Part shown: positions 53,931 through 64,000 of the stretch, piece after piece | Numbering within the stretch: the stretch's first letter is position 1 | How the letters are laid out: each line of letters starts with the position of its first letter | Assembly: GCF_000190595.1 (NCBI RefSeq) | Contig: NC_015167.1 | Coordinates: 2,035,501-2,099,500 of the forward strand | Length of the DNA stretch: 64,000 bases | Reading direction: 5' to 3' | Source of the DNA: Cellulophaga lytica DSM 7489 | GTDB taxonomy: Bacteria > Bacteroidota > Bacteroidia > Flavobacteriales > Flavobacteriaceae | Notes under the pieces: model-generated | What the model was told of the DNA's origin: nothing | Databases searched by the model: none | What the model saw: the letters and a program-made list of their open reading frames with translations, nothing else | Made by a program: the position numbers and the translations under genes

Positions 53931-55736
53931 ATGTCAGGAACACACGAACACGACGACGATCACGGACATCATCACAAAGAAACCTTCATTACTAAATACA
54001 TATTTAGTATGGATCACAAGATGATTGCAAAGCAGTATTTAATTACTGGTTTAATAATGGGTTTCATTGGTATAGCAATGTCATTGTTATTTAGAATGCA
54101 ATTGGCTTGGCCAGGTGAATCTTTTCCTTTATTTGAAGCTGTATTGGGTAAATGGGCACCAGGTGGTGTTATGGATGCCGATGTATATTTAGCATTGGTA
54201 ACTATGCACGGTACTATTATGGTATTCTTTGTACTTACAGCTGGTTTAAGTGGTACTTTTAGTAACTTACTTATTCCTCTACAAATTGGAGCTAGAGATA
54301 TGGCTTCAGGATTGTTAAATATGATATCATACTGGTTGTTTTTTACTTCTGCAGTTATTATGGTTTGTTCTCTTTTTGTGGAGTCTGGACCAGCAGCAGC
54401 AGGTTGGACAATCTACCCACCACTTTCTGCATTACCAATGGCACAATCTGGTTCTGGTGCAGGTATGACATTGTGGTTGGTTTCTATGGCTATATTTATT
54501 GCATCATCATTATTAGGTTCATTAAACTATATTGTAACAGTAATTAACTTAAGAACAAAAGGTATGTCTATGACAAGATTACCTTTAACTACTTGGGCAC
54601 TATTTGTTACAGCTATTATAGGTGTTGTTTCTTTCCCTGTATTATTTTCAGCAGCATTGTTGTTAATAATGGATAGAAGTTTTGGAACATCATTCTTCTT
54701 GTCTGATATATTTATACAAGGCGAGGTGTTACATTACCAAGGTGGATCTCCTGTATTGTATGAGCACTTATTCTGGTTCTTAGGACACCCAGAAGTATAT
54801 ATTGTTATATTACCTGCAATGGGTATTGTATCAGATGTTATGGCAACTAATGCTCGTAAACCAATATTTGGTTATAGAGCTATGATTATGTCTATCATTG
54901 CTATTGCTTTCTTATCTACAATTGTATGGGGTCACCATATGTTTATATCAGGTATGAATCCTTTCTTGGGATCTGTATTTACATTTACAACATTATTAAT
55001 TGCTATACCTTCTGCAGTAAAAGCTTTTAACTGGATTACTACAATCTGGAAAGGTAACTTACAAATGAATGTAGCAATGTTGTTCTCGATTGGTTTTGTG
55101 TCAACGTTTATTACTGGTGGTTTAACTGGTATTATTTTAGGAGATAGTACATTAGATATTAATGTTCATGATACTTATTTTGTAGTAGCTCACTTCCACT
55201 TAGTAATGGGTATATCTGCATTATATGGTTTACTTGCTGGTGTGTACCACTGGTTCCCTAAAATGTTTGGTAGAATGATGAATAAAAACTTGGGTTATGT
55301 TCATTTCTGGATAACTGCAATTTGTGCTTATGGTGTTTTCTTTCCAATGCACTTTGTAGGTATGGCTGGTGTACCAAGACGTTATTATGAAAACACTGCA
55401 TTCCCTATGTTTGATGAGCTTACAGATGTTAATATTTTAATTACTGTTTTTGCTTTAATAGCTGGTGCAACACAATTGGTATTTGTTGGTAATTTCATCT
55501 ACAGTATTTTCTACGGTAAAAAAGCTGAGCAAAACCCATGGAATGCAACTACGTTAGAGTGGACAACTCCTGTAGAGCACATTCACGGAAACTGGCCTGG
55601 TGCAATACCAGAAGTTCACAGATGGGCATATGATTATAGTAAAACTAATGAAAACGGAGATTACGTATTACCTGGGCAAGATTTTGTACCTCAGATAGTA
55701 CCGCTTCAAGCTGGTGAAGAAGAACTAACTCACTAG
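53931..55736 (+). CDS. coxA: Cytochrome c oxidase subunit I
   Basis: Catalytic heme-copper subunit reducing oxygen to water and pumping protons; 601 residues, twelve main helices. Ligand motifs: VTMHGTIMVFF (low-spin heme His), LFWFLGHPEVYIVILP (CuB His cross-linked to Tyr), VWGHHMF (CuB His pair) and YFVVAHFHLVMG (heme ligands). The GHPEVY motif marks an A-type oxidase. The N-terminus is strikingly His/Asp-rich (HEHDDDHGHHH, residues 5-15). Last gene of the operon; subunit III and assembly genes are not in the window. Confidence 0.97.
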   Translation: MSGTHEHDDDHGHHHKETFITKYIFSMDHKMIAKQYLITGLIMGFIGIAMSLLFRMQLAWPGESFPLFEAVLGKWAPGGVMDADVYLALVTMHGTIMVFFVLTAGLSGTFSNLLIPLQIGARDMASGLLNMISYWLFFTSAVIMVCSLFVESGPAAAGWTIYPPLSALPMAQSGSGAGMTLWLVSMAIFIASSLLGSLNYIVTVINLRTKGMSMTRLPLTTWALFVTAIIGVVSFPVLFSAALLLIMDRSFGTSFFLSDIFIQGEVLHYQGGSPVLYEHLFWFLGHPEVYIVILPAMGIVSDVMATNARKPIFGYRAMIMSIIAIAFLSTIVWGHHMFISGMNPFLGSVFTFTTLLIAIPSAVKAFNWITTIWKGNLQMNVAMLFSIGFVSTFITGGLTGIILGDSTLDINVHDTYFVVAHFHLVMGISALYGLLAGVYHWFPKMFGRMMNKNLGYVHFWITAICAYGVFFPMHFVGMAGVPRRYYENTAFPMFDELTDVNILITVFALIAGATQLVFVGNFIYSIFYGKKAEQNPWNATTLEWTTPVEHIHGNWPGAIPEVHRWAYDYSKTNENGDYVLPGQDFVPQIVPLQAGEEELTH

Positions 55737-55753
55737 ATTTTATATAAAATTAT

Positions 55754-55790
55754 AAAGGCCTTTTAAATTTATTTAAAAGGCTTTTTTTTT
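55754..55790 (+). terminator. Intrinsic terminator of the act-cox operon
   Basis: GCCTTTTAAA (55758-55767) pairs with TTTAAAAGGC (55772-55781) around a four-base loop and is followed by nine T. Confidence 0.9.
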
Positions 55791-55866
55791 GCTATCAATT
55801 TTATTCTTTATAACTAGTATTTTAGTATATTGTTTACAAACACAAACTAACCATTAAATTCACAAT

Positions 55867-56691
55867 ATGTTTAAGCAATTTATTCTAAGTGTGTTCTTGC
55901 TTGCTACGGCAACAGGTATTGCACAAAAAAAACCAAAAATTAAGGGCAGTAAAACTGTTATTGAAGTCACGAATGAGTTGACCCCTTTTAATGCTATTAA
56001 AGTAGCAGATAATTTACGCCTAGAATTAAAAAAAGCAAGAGAAAACAGTTACACTTTTATAGGTGATGACAATCTATTAGATGTACTTAAGTTTGAAGTT
56101 ATTGATAGCGTTTTGGAAATTAGTTCTTTCTATAGAATTGTATCTAAAAAAAAGTTAGAGCTTACAGTTAATTATGTTAATTTAAACGGTATTACAATGC
56201 TTAATGGTCGTTTAGATATGAAAGATATTGTTACTACAGACTATTTAGACATAAACCTGCAAGGAGGTGCAAAACTAAATTTAAATACCTTGGCTAACAG
56301 TGTAGGTATTTCTATGTCTGGTGCAAGTAATGCAGAGTTAAATGTAGACTGCGATGATGTGTCTGTTACTTTAGATCAAAAAAGCAACTTGGGACTTTAT
56401 ATGGTTGCTAAAGCGGCTAAAATTACAATGCATGGTAACGCAGATGCAAAGTTGCAAGGAGCCGTTACAGATTTTAATATAGACCTTTTTGGAAATTCAC
56501 AATTAAGAGCAGAAGCCTTAAAAGGTACAAATGTGTCTTTAAATTTAGATGAATCTCCAGATGCGAAAATATTTGTATCAGAAAACTTAGAACTTTCCTC
56601 TAAAGGTGGTTCTAGAACATATTTGTACGGTACACCTAAAATTACAATAGTTGATTTCCTAAATGCATCACAATTAATAAAAAAGGAATAG
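55867..56691 (+). CDS. DUF2807 (head GIN domain) secreted protein
   Basis: A 274-residue exported protein: signal peptide 1-19 (LSVFLLATATGIAQ), then a repetitive right-handed beta-helix-like region typical of DUF2807, where short runs of the kind LNLNTLANSVGISMSGASNAELNVD and LDINLQGGAKL repeat about every 18-20 residues. The start of the domain (NAIKVADNLRLELKKA) matches the family entry segment. Proteins of this group are cell-envelope components of unknown role. Single gene between coxA and ruvB. Confidence 0.8.
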   Translation: MFKQFILSVFLLATATGIAQKKPKIKGSKTVIEVTNELTPFNAIKVADNLRLELKKARENSYTFIGDDNLLDVLKFEVIDSVLEISSFYRIVSKKKLELTVNYVNLNGITMLNGRLDMKDIVTTDYLDINLQGGAKLNLNTLANSVGISMSGASNAELNVDCDDVSVTLDQKSNLGLYMVAKAAKITMHGNADAKLQGAVTDFNIDLFGNSQLRAEALKGTNVSLNLDESPDAKIFVSENLELSSKGGSRTYLYGTPKITIVDFLNASQLIKKE

Positions 56692-56738
56692 ACTATTTTA
56701 GATTGATGTTTTCTATTATGAAAGCCTATAATTTCTAG

Positions 56739-56746
56739 TATCTTTG
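56739..56746 (+). promoter_or_regulatory. Putative -7 promoter box of ruvB
   Basis: TATCTTTG, exact TAnnTTTG match, with only seven bases between it and the ruvB ATG. Transcription would begin at or just before the start codon. Confidence 0.5.
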
Positions 56747-56753
56747 TTAGACT

Positions 56754-57776
56754 ATGAATGAAAACCTAGACCCAACATCAGAAAATTTTTCTTCTGAAGA
56801 GTTTGATATAGAAAGAGCATTAAGACCCTTAAGTTTTGATGATTTTGCTGGTCAAGATCAAGTTTTAGAAAACTTAAAAGTTTTTGTTGAAGCAGCAAAC
56901 CAAAGAGGAGAAGCTTTAGATCACACCCTTTTTCATGGGCCTCCTGGTCTTGGAAAAACTACATTGGCGCATATTTTGGCTAATGAGTTAGGTGTTGGTA
57001 TAAAGGTTACATCTGGTCCTGTTTTAGATAAGCCGGGAGATTTGGCAGGCTTGCTTACCAATTTAGAGGAAAGAGATGTTCTTTTTATTGATGAAATACA
57101 TAGACTTAGTCCTATTGTAGAAGAATATTTATATTCTGCTATGGAAGACTATAAAATTGATATAATGATAGAGTCAGGGCCAAATGCGCGCTCTGTACAG
57201 ATAAATCTTAATCCTTTTACCCTAATTGGTGCAACAACACGTTCTGGGCTTTTAACAGCTCCTATGCGTGCTCGTTTTGGTATACAAAGTAGGTTACAAT
57301 ATTACACTACAGAGTTGCTGTCTACTATAGCTGAACGTAGTGCAGATATTTTAAATGTGCCTATAGATTTAGAAGCTGCAATAGAAATAGCGGGTAGAAG
57401 CAGAGGTACACCCAGAATTTGTAATGCTTTGTTGAGAAGAGTTAGAGATTTTGCACAGATAAAAGGTAATGGTAAAATTGATATAGAAATTTCTAGGTTT
57501 GGATTAAATGCGTTAAATGTAGATGCACACGGTTTAGACGAAATGGACAATAAAATATTAACTACTATTATAGATAAATTTAAGGGAGGCCCAGTTGGTA
57601 TAACTACTTTGGCAACAGCAGTGTCTGAAAGTGCAGAAACTATAGAAGAAGTGTATGAGCCTTTTTTAATACAACAAGGCTTTATTATGCGTACTCCTCG
57701 TGGTAGAGAAGTAACAGAGTTAGCATACAAACATTTGGGAAGAATAAAAGGAAGCGTACAAGGAGGTTTGTTTTAA
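56754..57776 (+). CDS. ruvB: Holliday junction branch migration helicase RuvB
   Basis: Hexameric AAA+ motor that drives branch migration with RuvA. 340 residues with [21 protein letters not shown] at the start, Walker [10 protein letters not shown] (64-72), Walker B LFIDEIHR (about 113), sensor 1 IGATTRSG, sensor 2 [20 protein letters not shown] and the winged-helix end with [15 protein letters not shown]. The start matches the family N-terminus. The following gene begins seven bases after the stop. Confidence 0.98.
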   Translation: MNENLDPTSENFSSEEFDIERALRPLSFDDFAGQDQVLENLKVFVEAANQRGEALDHTLFHGPPGLGKTTLAHILANELGVGIKVTSGPVLDKPGDLAGLLTNLEERDVLFIDEIHRLSPIVEEYLYSAMEDYKIDIMIESGPNARSVQINLNPFTLIGATTRSGLLTAPMRARFGIQSRLQYYTTELLSTIAERSADILNVPIDLEAAIEIAGRSRGTPRICNALLRRVRDFAQIKGNGKIDIEISRFGLNALNVDAHGLDEMDNKILTTIIDKFKGGPVGITTLATAVSESAETIEEVYEPFLIQQGFIMRTPRGREVTELAYKHLGRIKGSVQGGLF

Positions 57777-57783
57777 AAAAATT

Positions 57784-58515
57784 ATGGAAGTAAATACTTA
57801 TACTTTTTCTAAATCTGCAGTTAAAAAGCTTGCTTTAAAAAAAGTTTTAGGAATACAACCGTTAATTTTGGGAGCCTTAATTGCTGCGTTTTTAATTGCA
57901 AATAAGATTGAAAATAATGCATTTACCGAAGACAAAAACCTTCTTCTTATTTCAATTGGTATTTTTCTTATAATCTATATTGGAGGCCTTTTTTCTGCAA
58001 AAAAGTCTGTTAGGCAGGTTTTAGAACAAACTTCAATTAAAATTACAGATGATTCTGTGGAATACTGTATTCCTAATGGAGAAAACACCAGATTAGCTTT
58101 TAAAGAAATTAAAAATCAAAAACTTTCTAAGTATGGTTTAAAGCTTTATGGTATTAATAAGCAGGTGTTTATATCTAATAGAGTAACTGGTTTTAATGAA
58201 ATTCTAGAGTCTTTAAAGACAAATACACAAACAAGATTAATACAATACGCAACCAAATATAAAATAAATCAATTAGTACTTAATAATTTAGTAGGGTTGT
58301 TTTTTATGATAATGGTTACAAGTCTATTTATTGTTGATGCTAAAAATTTAAAATTAATTTTAGGTATACCTATATTTCTTGTTTTAGTATATTCTGTTAT
58401 TACAGTTAAAGCTGATAAAAATATACCAAGCGAGTTTAATTTTATTATAAGAAAAACTGCTTTTTACGGTGTGGTTTTACTAGTTTATTTAATATATGTT
58501 TATTTTTTTACCTAA
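57784..58515 (+). CDS. Hypothetical membrane protein downstream of ruvB
   Basis: A 243-residue protein I do not recognise. Four membrane helices in two pairs: about 25-42 and 57-73, then about 163-181 and 191-209, with a further hydrophobic C-terminal stretch (221-241). The middle region (about 85-145: SIKITDDSVEYCIPNGENTRLAFKEIKNQKL...LYGINKQVFISNRV) has the strand pattern of bacterial PH-like (YcxB-type) domains, which is a weak resemblance. Starts seven bases after ruvB, so cotranscribed. Convergent with thiH with five bases between stops. Confidence 0.7.
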   Translation: MEVNTYTFSKSAVKKLALKKVLGIQPLILGALIAAFLIANKIENNAFTEDKNLLLISIGIFLIIYIGGLFSAKKSVRQVLEQTSIKITDDSVEYCIPNGENTRLAFKEIKNQKLSKYGLKLYGINKQVFISNRVTGFNEILESLKTNTQTRLIQYATKYKINQLVLNNLVGLFFMIMVTSLFIVDAKNLKLILGIPIFLVLVYSVITVKADKNIPSEFNFIIRKTAFYGVVLLVYLIYVYFFT

Positions 58516-58520
58516 TATCT

Positions 58521-59630
58521 TTACCAAGCACTTTCCCAGTCTTTCCAAACAACTTCAAAACCTTTGCTTTGTAGCATTTCTGCAATAGTTTCTGTACTGC
58601 GTTCATCAGAAATTTCAAATTGTTCTAAAGACTGTGGTTCTACAACATAACCACCAGGATTGGTTTTAGACTCTGCACTTATAGATGTTATTCCTAGGTT
58701 AATAATATTATTTCTAAATTTTTCGCTTTCTCGGGTAGACATAGAGAGCTCTACATCTTCGTCTAACAAACGGTAAGCGCATATAAGCTGCGCTAAATCT
58801 GCATCCTCCATAACTACTTTTGGTTCTAAACCACCTGTGTGTGGTCTAAGCCTAGGAAAAGAGATAGAGTATTTAGTTTGCCAATAGGTTTTTTGTAAAT
58901 ACTGTAAATGTAGTGCAGTAAAAAAACTGTCTGCTCGCCAATCTTCTAATCCAAATAAAGCGCCTACGCCAATTTTATGTACGCCAGCTTTTCCTAAACG
59001 GTCTGGTGTCTCTAGTCTATAATCAAAATTAGATTTTTTACCTTTTGGGTGGTGTTTTTTATACTCGTTTCTGTGGTAGGTTTCTTGGTACACTAAAACA
59101 GCATACAAGCCATTTTTAACAAGTAATTCATACTCATCTTGGTCTAATGGTTGTACTTCTATGGTAATGTTAGCAAACTCTTTTTTTAGCAATTTAATGG
59201 CGTTATTTATATAGTCTACACCAACAGTTTTGTTAGCCTCGCCAGTTACCAATAAAATATGGTTATACCCTTTACTACGCAAAAAGGCAGCTTCTTTTAA
59301 AATTTCAGCATCTGTTAACGTGCGTCTAGGTATTTTGTTGGTTAAGCTAAAACCACAATAAGTACATATGTTTTGGCACTCATTACTTAGGTACATTGGT
59401 GCGTACATTTGCATTGTATTGCCAAAGCGTTTTTTTGTTAACGCACTACTCATTTGTGCCATTTGCTCTAAATATGGTTTAGCAGCAGGAGAAATTAAGG
59501 CTTTAAAATCTTCTAAAGTACGTTTGTTATTTTGCAACGCAGCTTCTACGTCTGCATTAGTTTTACTGTAAATATCAGAAACAATGGCGTCCCAATTATA
59601 ACTATTAAAAAGTGATGTAAAATTACTCAT
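58521..59630 (-). CDS. thiH: 2-iminoacetate synthase ThiH
   Basis: Radical SAM enzyme that cleaves tyrosine to give dehydroglycine for the thiazole ring. 369 residues. The [4Fe-4S] motif is [10 protein letters not shown] (about 85-94, CxxxCxxC), followed by [10 protein letters not shown] and [17 protein letters not shown]. The C-terminal part [13 protein letters not shown] and [11 protein letters not shown] are family-typical. Overlaps thiG by eight bases, last gene of the thi operon. Use of ThiH rather than a glycine oxidase fits an anaerobic-type or facultative pathway. Confidence 0.95.
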   Translation of the reverse strand: MSNFTSLFNSYNWDAIVSDIYSKTNADVEAALQNNKRTLEDFKALISPAAKPYLEQMAQMSSALTKKRFGNTMQMYAPMYLSNECQNICTYCGFSLTNKIPRRTLTDAEILKEAAFLRSKGYNHILLVTGEANKTVGVDYINNAIKLLKKEFANITIEVQPLDQDEYELLVKNGLYAVLVYQETYHRNEYKKHHPKGKKSNFDYRLETPDRLGKAGVHKIGVGALFGLEDWRADSFFTALHLQYLQKTYWQTKYSISFPRLRPHTGGLEPKVVMEDADLAQLICAYRLLDEDVELSMSTRESEKFRNNIINLGITSISAESKTNPGGYVVEPQSLEQFEISDERSTETIAEMLQSKGFEVVWKDWESAW

Positions 59631-60396
59631 TTAAAAAAGAGGTTAAAGGTGAGCTTGCTTCTGCTGTTTGTTTTATAGGAGCTAGCTTTGCATTATAGGC
59701 TAAACGACCAGATTTTACAGCTAACTTAAAAGCATTTGCCATAGCAATAGGATTTTGTGATACTGCAATTGCAGTGTTTACCAAAACAGCATCTGCACCA
59801 AGTTCCATTGCATAGGCAGCATGTGAAGGAGCGCCAATGCCAGCGTCTACAATTACAGGAACGTTACTTTGTGCTATAATTATTTCTAAAAAATCTACTG
59901 TTTTTAATCCTTTGTTACTGCCAATTGGTGCGCCTAATGGCATTACGCACTGTACGCCAACATCTTCTAAACGTTTACATAAAACAGGGTCTGCGTGTAT
60001 GTATGGCATAACTACAAAACCTTGTTTTACAAGTTCTTCTGCAGCTTTTAAAGTTTCTATTGGGTCTGGTAATAAATATTTTGGATCTGGATGAATTTCT
60101 AATTTAACCCAATTGGTTTCTAATGCTTCTCTAGATAATTGCGCAGCAAAAACAGCTTCTTTTGCAGTACGCACGCCAGAGGTGTTTGGTAAAAGATTTA
60201 TTCTAGAATGATTTAAATGTGATAAAATATCGTCATCTTCATTAGCTACATCTACACGTTTTAGTGCTACGGTAACCAATTCACTTTCTGATGCTAGTAA
60301 CGCATTTTTCATTACGGTTGAAGAACTAAATTTTCCTGTTCCGGTAAATAATCTAGAAGAAAACTCTTTGTCTGCTATTTTTAAATTATCGTTCAT
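59623..60396 (-). CDS. thiG: Thiazole synthase ThiG
   Basis: Forms the thiazole phosphate ring from deoxyxylulose phosphate, dehydroglycine and ThiS thiocarboxylate. 257 residues from the chosen ATG ([23 protein letters not shown]); another ATG directly before it and a TTG further upstream are possible but less typical. The Schiff-base lysine is in [26 protein letters not shown] and [27 protein letters not shown] shape the active site. It overlaps thiE by 11 bases and thiH by 8, so translation is coupled. Confidence 0.95.
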   Translation of the reverse strand: MNDNLKIADKEFSSRLFTGTGKFSSSTVMKNALLASESELVTVALKRVDVANEDDDILSHLNHSRINLLPNTSGVRTAKEAVFAAQLSREALETNWVKLEIHPDPKYLLPDPIETLKAAEELVKQGFVVMPYIHADPVLCKRLEDVGVQCVMPLGAPIGSNKGLKTVDFLEIIIAQSNVPVIVDAGIGAPSHAAYAMELGADAVLVNTAIAVSQNPIAMANAFKLAVKSGRLAYNAKLAPIKQTAEASSPLTSFLNE

Positions 60397-61048
60397 CATT
60401 TTTACTTTTATCAAATTTGTACACTTGCTCTTGTGTAGCTGGTGTGTTTAATACTTTATTTAGCGTGGCAATGCTATTAAAATTGGCAGTAATTTCTGTT
60501 GATGCTGCAATGCCGTAAATTCCTGTTTTTAAAAGCTCAGGAACATCTGCAATTGTAATGCCGCCAATGGCAATTATAGGGGTAGTTGTTTGTAACTCAT
60601 CTAAAATTGCTTGGTATCCTTGTAGTCCTAAAGTTGGACTCAAATTTTTTTTAGTTTGTGTAAATCTAAATGGTCCAAGTCCAATGTAGTCTACTTCTTT
60701 TTTTAATAAATTTTCGCAATCCTCTAAGGTGTTTGCCGTGCCACCAATACTAATCCATTTTCCTAAATGCTCACGTGCCTCTAATGGGCAAGCATCTGTT
60801 TTTCCTAAGTGTACACCGTCTGCATTTACTTTTTTAGCAATTTTATAATGATCGTTAATAATTAATCTAGTCTGAAAATGTGAAGTTATTTCTCTTGCCT
60901 TTAGAGCGACTTGCAATAAGCTTTCTTCATCTACATTTTTTAAACGTAACTGTACCCAATCTGCACCAGAAGAACACGCTTTTTGTATGTTGGCTAAATG
61001 TACTTCTGGAGTCTTACCTTGACTTATATAATGTAATTTGCTAATCAT
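60386..61048 (-). CDS. thiE: Thiamine phosphate synthase ThiE
   Basis: Couples the pyrimidine and thiazole halves to thiamine phosphate. 220 residues with the family motifs [12 protein letters not shown] (31-42), [53 protein letters not shown] and [12 protein letters not shown]. Of the two ThiE-like genes side by side this one keeps the canonical phosphate and metal-site residues, so it is the better candidate for the active enzyme. Overlaps its upstream neighbour by eight bases. Confidence 0.93.
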   Translation of the reverse strand: MISKLHYISQGKTPEVHLANIQKACSSGADWVQLRLKNVDEESLLQVALKAREITSHFQTRLIINDHYKIAKKVNADGVHLGKTDACPLEAREHLGKWISIGGTANTLEDCENLLKKEVDYIGLGPFRFTQTKKNLSPTLGLQGYQAILDELQTTTPIIAIGGITIADVPELLKTGIYGIAASTEITANFNSIATLNKVLNTPATQEQVYKFDKSKNDER

Positions 61049-61655
61049 TATTTTTTGTTTTTTGTACTAGATAAAATGTTTCATCTATTCTTTTAAATGC
61101 CTCTACAGGCTTTTCTGCGCTCCAAACTCCACCTAAAACACCAACACCTTTGTACCCTAATGTGTTAAATTTGCTAAGGTTTTCTGCTGTAACCCCTCCC
61201 ATACCAACAATTGTTTTGTTTATGTGATTTACATTAAAGCCACGCCCTTTGTAATCTTTTTTTGAAATGGAATTAAAAACAGGACTAAGCAGGTGATAAT
61301 CAAACTCAAAATAACAATTGTTTAATTCTTCTTGATTATGAAATGAAGAACTTATTGTTTTGCCAAACATATTTAAGTTTTTAAAATACCGTGTAGGATT
61401 GTCTATAGTATCTCTACGTTTTTGTTCTTGAAAATGAATGCCTTTTAAGTTAAAGCTATTTATTAGCTCATGATAATAATGTACAACAATACGGTTGTGG
61501 TATTGTGACTCTATTTTATTTAGATAATTTGTATGCTGGTCTAGATCTTTAAAAGGTTTTCTTAAATGATAATACTGCAGGCCAGCGTTAAATAACTGAT
61601 GAAGTATTTCTATTTCATTAGGTACATCTTTTTCTGGGGCTATAAGTACAATCAT
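61041..61655 (-). CDS. ThiE/TenI-like paralogue
   Basis: A 204-residue TIM-barrel protein related to ThiE but divergent. It keeps YYHLRKPF, LKGIHFQEQ, GKTISSSFHNQEEL, HLLSPVFNSISKKDYKGRGFN and GMGGVT, yet the NDR-type metal motif of ThiE is replaced by VHYYHEL. TenI, a thiazole tautomerase, shares this fold and the K-G-R-G segment, so it may be a tautomerase or an accessory form rather than a second synthase. It lies between thiC and thiE, separated from thiC by a 124-base structured gap. Confidence 0.75.
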   Translation of the reverse strand: MIVLIAPEKDVPNEIEILHQLFNAGLQYYHLRKPFKDLDQHTNYLNKIESQYHNRIVVHYYHELINSFNLKGIHFQEQKRRDTIDNPTRYFKNLNMFGKTISSSFHNQEELNNCYFEFDYHLLSPVFNSISKKDYKGRGFNVNHINKTIVGMGGVTAENLSKFNTLGYKGVGVLGGVWSAEKPVEAFKRIDETFYLVQKTKNND

Positions 61656-61671
61656 TTTTATTGTTTTTTTT

Positions 61672-61764
61672 TTAAGTTAGGGATTGTAGTGGCATCCTTT
61701 TGCCTTTTTTAGCAAAAGATATAACGGAAAGCCCGCCTACGCCTTACGTAGTAAAAGGCGTAGG
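61672..61764 (-). repeat. Structured element between thiC and the thiE paralogue
   Basis: This gap holds two strong hairpins: CTTTTGC/GCAAAAG (61697-61703 with 61712-61718) and CCTACGCCTT/AAGGCGTAGG (61736-61745 with 61755-61764), the second ten perfect pairs. Between and around them lie AGGGATTGTAGTGGCATCC on the left and GATATAACGGAAAGCCCG on the right. From memory this arrangement resembles a short intergenic element common in Flavobacteriaceae genomes; I saw no second copy in this window. Confidence 0.5.
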
Positions 61765-61779
61765 AACTTCCACTTTATA

Positions 61780-63663
<1,884 letters not shown>

Positions 63664-63867
63664 TTAGCCTCCTTGAGCAGGACGTATTAACAATACATTG
63701 TCATGAGGTTGTAAAATAGTAGTGCTCCAGTCTGTTTTTGGTATTACATTGCCATTAATAGCAATTGCAACACCAAAAATGGTAATTTCTAGAGTTTGTA
63801 TTAATGTGGCTATTGTAGTGTCTGAGGAAACTACGTGCTCTTTGTTATTTACGTTTATGGGTACCAT
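63664..63867 (-). CDS. thiS: Sulfur carrier protein ThiS
   Basis: A 67-residue ubiquitin-fold protein whose C-terminal glycine is adenylated and thiocarboxylated to donate sulfur for the thiazole. The sequence ends RPAQGG, the required double glycine, and has VNNKEHVVSSDTTIATLIQTL and VAIAINGNVIPKTDW, typical of the fold. First gene of thiS-thiC-(thiE-like)-thiE-thiG-thiH; the activating enzyme ThiF is not in the window. Confidence 0.93.
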   Translation of the reverse strand: MVPINVNNKEHVVSSDTTIATLIQTLEITIFGVAIAINGNVIPKTDWSTTILQPHDNVLLIRPAQGG

Positions 63868-63936
63868 AACGATACATTTTAAGTGCTAGGGTATAGCGTT
63901 AAAAAAATCCAATTAAATCGTAAACTGTGTGTGAAA

Positions 63937-64000
63937 ATGCAATCTCCAGAAACGGAAAAAACATTAAAAGATAGAAATCATAAAAAGAATTCAACTTTTC
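63937..64000 (+). CDS. Possible start of a plus-strand gene (partial)
   Basis: An ATG opens a frame that runs without stop to the window edge, giving 21 residues beginning MQSPETEKTLKDRNHKKN. It would be divergent from thiS with 69 bases between the starts. The sequence is hydrophilic and unrecognised, and so short that chance is a real alternative. Confidence 0.3.
   Translation, partial: MQSPETEKTLKDRNHKKNSTF

Overview
The window looks like a stretch of chromosome from a low-GC marine-type member of the Bacteroidota, most likely Flavobacteriaceae. The reasons are the gene content (alternative complex III followed by cytochrome oxidase, a DUF5916 outer-membrane protein, ExbB with two ExbD proteins, SPOR lipoprotein-like proteins, the flavobacterial thi operon order), the weak or absent Shine-Dalgarno sequences, and many upstream matches to the Bacteroidota -7 promoter box TAnnTTTG, two of them with a TTTG box 19 nt upstream. 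I saw no insertion sequence, prophage, CRISPR array or rRNA operon. No stretch longer than about 300 bases lacks a gene.

Layout. 1-8.7 kb: end of a MutS-like ATPase gene, a small outer-membrane barrel, the 2-oxoglutarate dehydrogenase pair sucA-sucB, a di-heme cytochrome c peroxidase lipoprotein and a retropepsin-like protein (both on the minus strand), then tatD-ansA. 8.8-12.1 kb: tRNA-Ser(GGA), an energy-transducing exbB-orf-exbD-exbD cluster and a beta-barrel protein. 12.1-23.2 kb is almost all minus strand: rpoN with a membrane protein, asnS, an RND-type transporter, then the translation block rplM-rpsI, rpsB-tsf and pyrH-frr. 23.5-33 kb: DUF5916 protein, lipocalin-like lipoprotein, polA behind a Tat-exported asparaginase-type hydrolase, cutC, a membrane metallophosphoesterase and a thioredoxin fold without its cysteines. 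33-38 kb: a large DUF2723 membrane glycosyltransferase-like protein, tRNA-Gln and a cation/proton antiporter. 38.2-42.9 kb: rimP-nusA-infB behind a leader with a terminator-like hairpin. 43-43.9 kb: two SPOR-domain paralogues. 44-55.8 kb: the respiratory operon actABCDEF-coxB-coxA, which would carry electrons from menaquinol through alternative complex III straight to the terminal oxidase. 55.9-58.5 kb: DUF2807 protein, ruvB, a membrane protein. 58.5-63.9 kb: thiamine operon thiS-thiC-thiE-like-thiE-thiG-thiH on the minus strand. The last 64 bases may hold the start of a plus-strand gene.

Most of the window is core metabolism and information processing. The observations I think most worth a second look are: the same C-terminal helix-hairpin-helix module on ribosomal protein S2 and on the membrane subunit ActC; a terminator-like hairpin between promoter and rimP; promoter boxes so close to tatD and ruvB that the mRNAs would be leaderless; a structured element inside the thi operon; and a thioredoxin-fold protein with both active-site cysteines lost. 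I did not find a clear candidate for a wholly new system.
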